A DNA stretch of 35,645 nt, taken from contig JBFISM010000019.1 in the NCBI GenBank assembly GCA_041608535.1, positions 1 through 35,645 of the forward strand. Reading direction: 5' to 3'. Each line of letters opens with the position of its first letter. Position 1 is the first letter of the stretch. The DNA comes from JBFISM01 sp041608535 (GTDB lineage Bacteria; Actinomycetota; Acidimicrobiia; Spongiisociales; UBA5794). Below the pieces are notes generated by a model that did no database searches, was not told the DNA's origin, and saw only the letters and a program-made list of their open reading frames with translations. Shown here piece after piece: positions 29,931-35,645 of the stretch. A program made the translations under genes and the position numbers.

Positions 29931-31382
29931 CTAGCCGATCCTGCTGGAACGACCCTCGGCGGTCTCGACGATGCGGCGCACCATGTTGGGGAACACGAAC
30001 GCATGCGCCGGCCACAACAAGTACCAGTAGACACGACCCCACAGTCCGAGTGGTGCGAAGTATGCCGTCTGGCGCAGGCGTTGGTCTCCGGCCTCGTCCT
30101 CGATGACCCACTCCAACCAGGCCCGCCCCGGCAGCTTCATCTCGGCTTCGAGAAGGAGCCTCTCATTTCGTTCGACTGCTTTGACCCGCCAGAAGTCGAG
30201 CGCCTCACCGGGTCGCAACTCTTCCGGATGGCGCCGGCCGCGGCGCAATCCCACTCCGCCGACGACCTGGTCCACCAGACCCCGTAGCCACCAAGCCCAC
30301 GAGTACCCGTAGTAGCCGACGGCGCCGCCGATCCTGGTGAAAGCCCAGAACAGGTCGACCTTGTCGGCAGTCGTGCGAACGATGCGCTCGTCCTCGAGCA
30401 ACGCACCCCCCGCCCATTCGGGATCGGTGGGCGACGGCGCTGCCGGCCCGGCCGTGTCCGACCACCGGGTCGTCACGTGCCGGTCCTCGTGCCGCTGCAG
30501 AGCCAGCTCGACCGCCTGGCGATAGCTGATCGGTTCGTACGGGAAGTACTCATGGATCGAGTCATCGGTCACCACCGCATCGTGGCGGAGGCTCTCCATG
30601 AGCGGTCTGGCGATCTTGACCGGGAGCGGTGTCACCAACCCGATCCACAGCGATGACAGCCCCGGGCTCAGCACCGGCACCGGAATGATCATCCGTTTCG
30701 GCAGACCGGCGACAGATGCATAGATCTGCATCATGTCCTCGTACGTGAGTACCTCCGGTCCCCCGATCTCCCACGTGCGGTTCACCGGTTCCGGATCGTC
30801 GAGCACCCTCAACAGCAACGCCAGCACGTCTCGGATCGCAATCGGCTGACATCTGCTCCGCACCCAACGGGGTGTGGTCATCACCGGGAGGACTTCGGTG
30901 AGGTACCGCACCATCTCGAAGGACACCGAGCCGCTGCCGATGATGACGGCGGCCCGAAGCTCGGTGACCGGCGTCGTTCCGGAGGCAAGGATCTCGCCCA
31001 CTTCCTGCCTGCTCGACAGGTGCGAGGACAGCTCCTCCCCGGAGTCACCGACGCCCCCGAGATAGACGATGCGGCGCACGCCGGCCGCTTCGGCCGCTTT
31101 GGTGAAGTTCTCGGCTGCGTTGCGGTCGACCTCGGCGAACTCGGCGGTGTCACCCATGGAATGGATGAGGTAGTAGGCAAAGTCGATCCCCTCGAGCGCC
31201 GGGGCGAGCGTTGCGATGTCGAGGACGTCACCCTGGACCACCTCCACCCGATCGATCCAGGGGTCCTGAGCGAGCTTGCTCGGATTGCGAGCCAGACAGC
31301 GCACGGAGTGACCCTCATCGAGCAACCGCCCGACGAGACGGCCGCCGATGTACCCGGTTGCACCGGTCACCAGCACTTTCAT
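29931..31382 (-). CDS. Extended SDR (NAD-dependent epimerase-like) protein with DUF2867 domain
   Basis: A 483-aa two-domain protein. The N-terminal part (1-330) is an atypical SDR: MKVLVTGATGYIGGRLV with the GATGYIGG nucleotide loop, and VVQGDVLD. It has no obvious YxxxK catalytic pair; the usual place reads SSRQEVGEI. The C-terminal part (about 340-480) is a DUF2867-type domain with DFWRVKAVERNERLLLEAEM and a hydrophobic Trp-rich end (WGRVYWYLLWPAHAFVF). Function unknown; it is perhaps a quinone- or lipid-linked oxidoreductase. ATG at 31382. It lies 86 bp downstream of the MatB-like gene on the same strand, so the two may be co-expressed. Confidence 0.85.
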   Translation of the reverse strand: MKVLVTGATGYIGGRLVGRLLDEGHSVRCLARNPSKLAQDPWIDRVEVVQGDVLDIATLAPALEGIDFAYYLIHSMGDTAEFAEVDRNAAENFTKAAEAAGVRRIVYLGGVGDSGEELSSHLSSRQEVGEILASGTTPVTELRAAVIIGSGSVSFEMVRYLTEVLPVMTTPRWVRSRCQPIAIRDVLALLLRVLDDPEPVNRTWEIGGPEVLTYEDMMQIYASVAGLPKRMIIPVPVLSPGLSSLWIGLVTPLPVKIARPLMESLRHDAVVTDDSIHEYFPYEPISYRQAVELALQRHEDRHVTTRWSDTAGPAAPSPTDPEWAGGALLEDERIVRTTADKVDLFWAFTRIGGAVGYYGYSWAWWLRGLVDQVVGGVGLRRGRRHPEELRPGEALDFWRVKAVERNERLLLEAEMKLPGRAWLEWVIEDEAGDQRLRQTAYFAPLGLWGRVYWYLLWPAHAFVFPNMVRRIVETAEGRSSRIG

Positions 31383-31468
31383 GGGATTTGCTCTGGGTTC
31401 ATGAGATGCCTGCTCTTCCCCCGATTCTCTCCTTGATACGGATCCCAAACCTACAGCGGATGGCCGGC

Positions 31469-32935
31469 TCACGGTGCGGCATCACGCAGCTTCGTCTTCT
31501 GGATCTTCCCCATGGCGTTGCGCGGCAACTCTTCGATGAAGATGAACTCCTTGGGACACTTGAATCCGGCGAGCTGCTCTCGAACCGCCGATCGCAGAGT
31601 CTCGGCCGAAAAGCCTCGCTCGGCGACGACAAAGGCGACCACCGCCTCACCCAGATCGACGTCCGGAAGACCCACCACCGCTGATTCGACGACACCCGGC
31701 AAACCGTCGAGCACATCCTCGACCTCGCGTGGGTACACGTTGAGGCCACCGGTGATGACGACATCCGACGCCCTCCCCACGATCGTCACCCGCTGAGCGT
31801 CGTCCATGGTCACGACGTCGCCGGTGCGGAAGTACCCGTCCGGCGTGTGGGCTGCGGCTGTCGCCCCCGGCATGCCCCAGTACCCGGAGAAGAGATGAGG
31901 GCCGGTGATCTCGAGGATCCCCGGTTCCTCCATGGCGGCCGGCTCGCCCGAGTCCTTGCGCACTCTGGCGGTGTACCCCGGTAGCGGGAATCCAACCGTG
32001 CCGGGGATACGATCCCCCTCGAGCGGATTCGAGGTGATCATGCCGGCTTCGGTCATGCCGTACCGCTCCAAGATACGGTGACCGGTCACGTGGTGAAAGC
32101 GATCGGAAGCCTCGCGTCCGAGTGGCGCCGAGCCCGAGACGAAGAGTCGCATCCCGGCTGTCGAGCTTCGATCGACCGCAGCGGCGGCGAGCAACCTGCC
32201 GTAATGCGTGGGCACCCCCATCATCACCGTCGCACCGGGCAGCGTCGCGGCAACGGTGGCGGGATCGAACCGGGGCAGCAGCCGGACGGACGCCGCACTC
32301 AGCATGAGCGTGTTCAGCGCAACGAACAGGCCGTGGGTGTGGAAGATCGGTAGCACGTGAACCAGCACGTCGTCGGCACGAATGCCCCAGGCCACGTTGA
32401 GCACCTCCGCATTTGCGATGAGCGCGCGATGGCTCAACATCGCTCCCTTGGAGCGCCCGGTGGTGCCCGAGGTGTACAACATCGCCGCGATGTCTTCGGG
32501 ATCCACCGCAACGGGATCGAGCGGAGGCAAGCCGGTCCCTCCCGCAAGCAGGGTCCCCGACCCGTCCGCGGCGAGGGTCAGGACCCGGCGATGCTCGTCG
32601 GCTCGCTCCGGGTGGCACACGACGAGTCTCGGCCGGGCATCGGCGACGAACCCTGCCACCTCGTCCCTCGTGTATGCCGGGTTGAGCGGCACGTACGTGG
32701 CTCCGGTGCGAAGACACGCCAGGTACAGCGCCACCGCCTGCACCGACTTGTCGACTTGAACGACGACCCGCTCCCCGGGGCCCAGCCCCTGGCCGGCGAG
32801 CCTGGCTGCGATGCGACCGGCGAGCTCATCGACCTGGCCATAGGTCCATCCACCGTCGCCGGGCACATCGAGGAACACCCGTGTGGCCGCCTCGTGGTAC
32901 GAACTGCGCAGGCGGTGCGCCAGACCCTCGCTCAT
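31469..32935 (-). CDS. matB: Malonyl-CoA synthetase (MatB-type acyl-CoA ligase)
   Basis: Activates malonate with ATP and CoA to malonyl-CoA. The 488-aa ANL-family enzyme has the P-loop-like YTSGTTGRSKGA and the MatB-typical VMMGVPTHYGRLL. FVSGSAPL, RYGMTEAGMITSNPLEGDR, then PGTVGFPLPG and YFRTGDVV follow. NVYPREVED and a C-terminal lysine motif (RNAMGKIQK) complete the fold. Start ATG at 32935. The CACAAT sequence 6 nt upstream may be a -10 box. It is divergent from the metallo-beta-lactamase gene. The product could feed fatty acid or polyketide synthesis, and a FabH-type gene lies about 1 kb away. Confidence 0.87.
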   Translation of the reverse strand: MSEGLAHRLRSSYHEAATRVFLDVPGDGGWTYGQVDELAGRIAARLAGQGLGPGERVVVQVDKSVQAVALYLACLRTGATYVPLNPAYTRDEVAGFVADARPRLVVCHPERADEHRRVLTLAADGSGTLLAGGTGLPPLDPVAVDPEDIAAMLYTSGTTGRSKGAMLSHRALIANAEVLNVAWGIRADDVLVHVLPIFHTHGLFVALNTLMLSAASVRLLPRFDPATVAATLPGATVMMGVPTHYGRLLAAAAVDRSSTAGMRLFVSGSAPLGREASDRFHHVTGHRILERYGMTEAGMITSNPLEGDRIPGTVGFPLPGYTARVRKDSGEPAAMEEPGILEITGPHLFSGYWGMPGATAAAHTPDGYFRTGDVVTMDDAQRVTIVGRASDVVITGGLNVYPREVEDVLDGLPGVVESAVVGLPDVDLGEAVVAFVVAERGFSAETLRSAVREQLAGFKCPKEFIFIEELPRNAMGKIQKTKLRDAAP

Positions 32936-33024
32936 CCACGCATTGTGGTGGACGGCCGGGGATCCGCCACACATACCTCCGCTGTCTGAGTACGGTTCAC
33001 AGTGCCGACGAAGGAACAGCTGCG

Positions 33025-33876
33025 ATGACGATCTACACCCGTCGCCGCTTCCTCGCCACTCTCGGCAAGGGCACGGCCTCGGTCGCCGTGCTCGGGGTGG
33101 CGACGATTGCCTGTGGCGACGATGCGAGCCCAACCACCACCAGCGCGGTAGGGGTGACGCCGCAGAGCGAGGACCCGACCGACGCTCCGACCACTGCCGC
33201 GGCGGCGCAGCCGGCGACCACTGCGGGTGATCCCGCTGCGAGCTCGACGATCGAGACAGGCGTCACGACCGAGGCCGTCACCGGGGATGCGTTCAGCTGG
33301 GAGCGGGTGAACCTCGGATTCGTGTCCGCCTACGTCCTGGAACGAGGCGGCGAAGCTGCACTGGTCGATACGGGAGTCGGTGGCAGCGAAGGTGAGATCG
33401 AAGCCGCGTTGACCGCTCTCGGTCTGGGCTGGGGGAACGTCGGCCATGTCATCCTGACCCATTCCCATCCCGACCACGTAGGGAGTATCGATGCCGTGCT
33501 GAGCGCGGCGCCCGACGCCATCGGCTACATCGGAGAGGGCGATATGGGCGCCGTTCCCACCCCGCAGGCCCTGCAGCCGCTCAACGACGGCGACACCGTC
33601 TTCGATCTCCACATCATCGGAACACCCGGCCATACCCCCGGGCACATCTCTGTGTTCGACCCGGTGAGCCGGCTTCTCGTCGCCGGCGATGCTCTGAACG
33701 AGAGCGGCGGGGCCCCAACGGGCGCCAACCCCCAGTTCAGCGATGACATGGCAATGGCCGACGAGTCGGTGTTGCTCCTGGCCGCTTTGGCGCCCAGCAC
33801 CATCGTCGTCGGCCACGGCGAGCCGGTCGCGGCCAACGCAGCCCAGCTTCTCAACGACCTCGCCATCGGTCTGTGA
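33025..33876 (+). CDS. Tat-exported metallo-beta-lactamase-fold hydrolase
   Basis: A 283-aa protein with a twin-arginine signal (TRRRFLATLGKGTASVAVLG, residues 5-24) and a possible lipobox Cys30. A Thr/Ala/Pro-rich linker (about 35-85) follows, then an MBL domain. Zinc ligands: THSHPDH (His146, His148, Asp150, His151), HTPGH, the bridging Asp in VAGDAL, and the final His in VVGHGEP. This is the glyoxalase-II/lactonase-like branch, and the substrate is unknown. ATG at 33025 has AGGA about 9 nt upstream. TACGGT at about 32992 may be its -10. It ends 10 bp from the convergent FabH-type gene. Confidence 0.86.
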   Translation: MTIYTRRRFLATLGKGTASVAVLGVATIACGDDASPTTTSAVGVTPQSEDPTDAPTTAAAAQPATTAGDPAASSTIETGVTTEAVTGDAFSWERVNLGFVSAYVLERGGEAALVDTGVGGSEGEIEAALTALGLGWGNVGHVILTHSHPDHVGSIDAVLSAAPDAIGYIGEGDMGAVPTPQALQPLNDGDTVFDLHIIGTPGHTPGHISVFDPVSRLLVAGDALNESGGAPTGANPQFSDDMAMADESVLLLAALAPSTIVVGHGEPVAANAAQLLNDLAIGL

Positions 33877-33886
33877 TGGTGCCGGC

Positions 33887-34864
33887 TCAGAATTGGAGCG
33901 CTGCGGCAGCCCAGTGAAACCCGGCGCCAAAGGCGGTGAGGATCACGAGGTCGCCATCGTCGATCCGGCCCTCGGCCACCGCCTCGGACAGCGCCAGCGG
34001 CACCGATGCGGACCCGGTGTTCCCATAGCGATCCACATTGACGTACATCTGCTCCTCGCTGAGCGACACGTGCTCACGTACGGCATCGATGATGCGCAGG
34101 TTGGCCTGGTGGGGGATGACGAGCGCGACGTCGGCGGGGGTGCGCCCGATGCGCCCGAGGAGATCGTCCACCGCGCCACTCATCCTGCGCACCGCCTCGC
34201 GGAAGACCTGTCGCCCGTTCATGTCGACCCGCATGTAGGCGCCGGTCGCGACAGCTTCCGGTCCGAAGGGGTACTTCGTCCCCCCGGTGAGCAGGGTGAG
34301 GATGTGTGCTTGGCTGCCGTCGGTGCCGGCGACTGCGTCCAGCAGGGCCGCCCGCCCGGGCTGCGGTGCCATCACGACGGCACCTGCCCCATCGCCAAAG
34401 AGCACCACTGTGCTGCGATCCGTCCAATCGATCATGCGCAGCAGGAGCTCGACACCGACGACGAGGATCGTTCTCCCGTGCAGCATGATGCGAGCCCGAG
34501 CCACATCGAGTGCTTGCACGAAGCCGGCGCAGCCGCTTCCGCCCAGATCGAAGGTCGGGACGGGGTCACAGCCGAGACGGTGCTGGAGCAATGACGACGT
34601 GTCCGGGGTGTACACCTCGGGAGTGTCCGTGGCGAGAATGATCTCCCCGATGTCGGCCACAACGAGTCCCGCATCTGCCACGGCTCGCCGTGCTGCCTGT
34701 TCGGCCAGGTCGAGCGTCGACTCCTCGGGTGCGGCCATCCGGCGCTCTTTGATGCCGCTGCGCTGCGTGATCCACTCATCGGAGGTGTCGAGCCTCTCCA
34801 CCCAGAAGTCGTTGGTGATCACACGCTCGGGCACATACCCACCAAAGCCCACGATCCCAGCCAC
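33887..34864 (-). CDS. 3-oxoacyl-[ACP] synthase III (FabH family)
   Basis: Condenses an acyl-CoA starter with malonyl-ACP, or a related reaction. The 325-aa protein has the catalytic triad Cys112 (GGSGCAGF), His252 (IPHQAN) and Asn282 (GNTGSAS). WITQRSGIKERR is the usual FabH N-terminal motif, and GDGAGAVV lies in the middle. Start GTG at 34864 with GGAGG just 3 nt upstream. It might be the fatty-acid initiating enzyme or a specialised KAS III; no other fab genes are nearby, so no gene symbol is assigned. It is divergent from the rhomboid gene. Confidence 0.88.
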   Translation of the reverse strand: MAGIVGFGGYVPERVITNDFWVERLDTSDEWITQRSGIKERRMAAPEESTLDLAEQAARRAVADAGLVVADIGEIILATDTPEVYTPDTSSLLQHRLGCDPVPTFDLGGSGCAGFVQALDVARARIMLHGRTILVVGVELLLRMIDWTDRSTVVLFGDGAGAVVMAPQPGRAALLDAVAGTDGSQAHILTLLTGGTKYPFGPEAVATGAYMRVDMNGRQVFREAVRRMSGAVDDLLGRIGRTPADVALVIPHQANLRIIDAVREHVSLSEEQMYVNVDRYGNTGSASVPLALSEAVAEGRIDDGDLVILTAFGAGFHWAAAALQF

Positions 34865-34938
34865 GAACCTCCGATACCTTGCCGAGGAGAGGGTACAGCG
34901 TCGACCGTCTGGCCCGCCGATTTGTTCCCCGGAGCCCC

Positions 34939-34944
34939 TACGAT
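34939..34944 (+). promoter_or_regulatory. Putative leaderless -10 box of the rhomboid gene
   Basis: TACGAT ends 6 nt before the GTG at 34951. The adjacent CAGGAG touches the start codon, too close to serve as a Shine-Dalgarno, which favours leaderless initiation. Confidence 0.4.
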
Positions 34945-34950
34945 CAGGAG

Positions 34951-35538
34951 GTGACCACCGGCACCGCCCGCACACCGACGCTGCAGCGGTTCGTCCCGCT
35001 GGGGCTCTTCATCGGGGTCATGTGGATGGTCGAGATCGCCGACCAGGTCGCCTTCGACGACGGTCTCGATCGACACGGCATCCTCCCCCGATCGCTCGAT
35101 GGGCTCGATGGTGTGCTGTGGGCGCCATTCCTCCACGGCGGTTTGGGTCATCTCGTGTCGAACACACTGCCGGTGCTCGTCCTCGGCGCACTCGTGGCCC
35201 TCCATGGAGTCCGCAGATGGCTCGTCGTCACGCTGTTCATCACACTCGTCGGCGGCGGACTCACCTGGCTTTTCGCTCGCACGGCCATTCACATCGGCGC
35301 CAGCCTGCTCGTCTTCGGCTACATCACCTACCTCGTTGTGATCGGGTTACGGGAACGTTCCGCAAGCGGCATCGCCATCGGGCTGTTGGTGCTCCTCCTC
35401 TATGGAGGCACGCTGCTCGCCGGAGTCCTCCCCGTCAGCAGTGCTGTGTCATGGGAGGGCCACTTCTTCGGGGCGATCGCCGGTGGCCTTGCGGCGATAG
35501 CCGCGACGGCCCGCCCGGAGCCGACCTATTCGTCCTGA
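34951..35538 (+). CDS. Rhomboid-family intramembrane serine protease
   Basis: A 195-aa membrane protein with about six spans. Family landmarks: a FLHGGLGHLVSNTLPV loop (compare the HxxxxHxxxN motif), the nucleophile serine in HIGASLLVFGY (a GxSx3F/G-like motif) and the catalytic His in SWEGHFFGAIAGG. Active rhomboids cut membrane proteins within the bilayer; natural substrates are unknown here. Start GTG at 34951 with a TACGAT box 6 nt before it. Its 3' end overlaps the last gene in the window, which runs the other way, by 13 bp. Confidence 0.85.
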   Translation: MTTGTARTPTLQRFVPLGLFIGVMWMVEIADQVAFDDGLDRHGILPRSLDGLDGVLWAPFLHGGLGHLVSNTLPVLVLGALVALHGVRRWLVVTLFITLVGGGLTWLFARTAIHIGASLLVFGYITYLVVIGLRERSASGIAIGLLVLLLYGGTLLAGVLPVSSAVSWEGHFFGAIAGGLAAIAATARPEPTYSS

Positions 35539-35645
35539 TGCTTGGCCGCGAGATACGCCTTGCCCCGTGGGGAGAGTTCGTATCCGGGATTGAAGCTGAG
35601 GGTGAGCCCGAGATTCTTCAGCTTGCGGACGTTGACTTTGAACGG
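35526..35645 (-). CDS. C-terminal end of an unrecognised gene (5' part outside window)
   Basis: The frame is open from the window edge to a TAG at 35528-35526, giving 39 residues. It opens PFKVNVRKLKNLGLTLSF, continues with NPGYELSPRGKAYL and ends in AAKHQDE. The basic KLKNLGLT helix followed by GYELSPRGKAYL looks like the end of a folded domain with a short tail. Base composition by codon position is normal for this genome. I do not recognise the family. Confidence 0.55.
   Translation of the reverse strand, partial: PFKVNVRKLKNLGLTLSFNPGYELSPRGKAYLAAKHQDE

Overview
The window is about 35.6 kb of high-GC, gene-dense chromosomal DNA. It most likely comes from a free-living actinobacterium, probably of the class Acidimicrobiia. 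The reasons are a WhiB regulator, a probable acyl-CoA carboxylase epsilon-type small subunit, a LysC with an internal beta-subunit start, cysteine-bearing SLH-like repeats on a DUF3152-type protease, and many GTG starts. Several genes also carry a TANNNT -10 box 6-10 nt before the start codon, as expected for leaderless mRNAs. The taxonomic placement is inference; no rRNA or marker phylogeny is available here.

Left part (1-9.4 kb): the C-terminal end of selB; whiB and an NfeD-like membrane protein on the minus strand; a single-domain response regulator and a CNNM/CorC-type transporter on the plus strand; then tRNA-Pro(CGG). The 3' end of this tRNA plus its downstream hairpins is repeated in tandem about 2.2 times and is followed by a large REPIN-like inverted element. 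Next comes a minus-strand lysC-asd-SRPBCC operon for the aspartate family of amino acids. Divergent from it are a lipoprotein cyclophilin, a 63-aa membrane protein and a PHP phosphoesterase.

Middle part (9.4-24 kb): a methylmalonyl-CoA epimerase coupled to a small AccE-like protein, diverging from a thiolase and class II fructose-1,6-bisphosphatase pair. Then comes a minus-strand dnaX-ebfC-recR operon that ends in a QTMAN-family glycosyltransferase. A secreted metzincin-like protease with three SLH-like repeats, a dGTPase-like HD hydrolase, small membrane and lipoproteins, a dodecin-fold protein, an unassigned kelch-like protein and a large secreted ExeM/NucH-type nuclease follow.

Right part (24-35.6 kb): a four-gene sarcosine-oxidase-like operon in the order alpha-gamma-beta-delta. 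Its alpha subunit is short and carries two complete [2Fe-2S] cysteine signatures, which suggests a dehydrogenase-like variant. It is followed by a TetR pseudogene next to a half-copy of the REP-like element, a LppX/LolA-like lipoprotein, a DUF2867-type SDR protein, a MatB-type malonyl-CoA synthetase, a Tat-exported metallo-beta-lactamase-fold protein, a FabH-type ketoacyl synthase III, a rhomboid-family protein and the tail of an unrecognised gene.

No phage, transposase, CRISPR or defence locus was seen. The most unusual structures are the tRNA-Pro 3'-end tandem array with its abutting REPIN-like element, the Fe-S-bearing rotated sox operon, and the recurrent leaderless promoter pattern.
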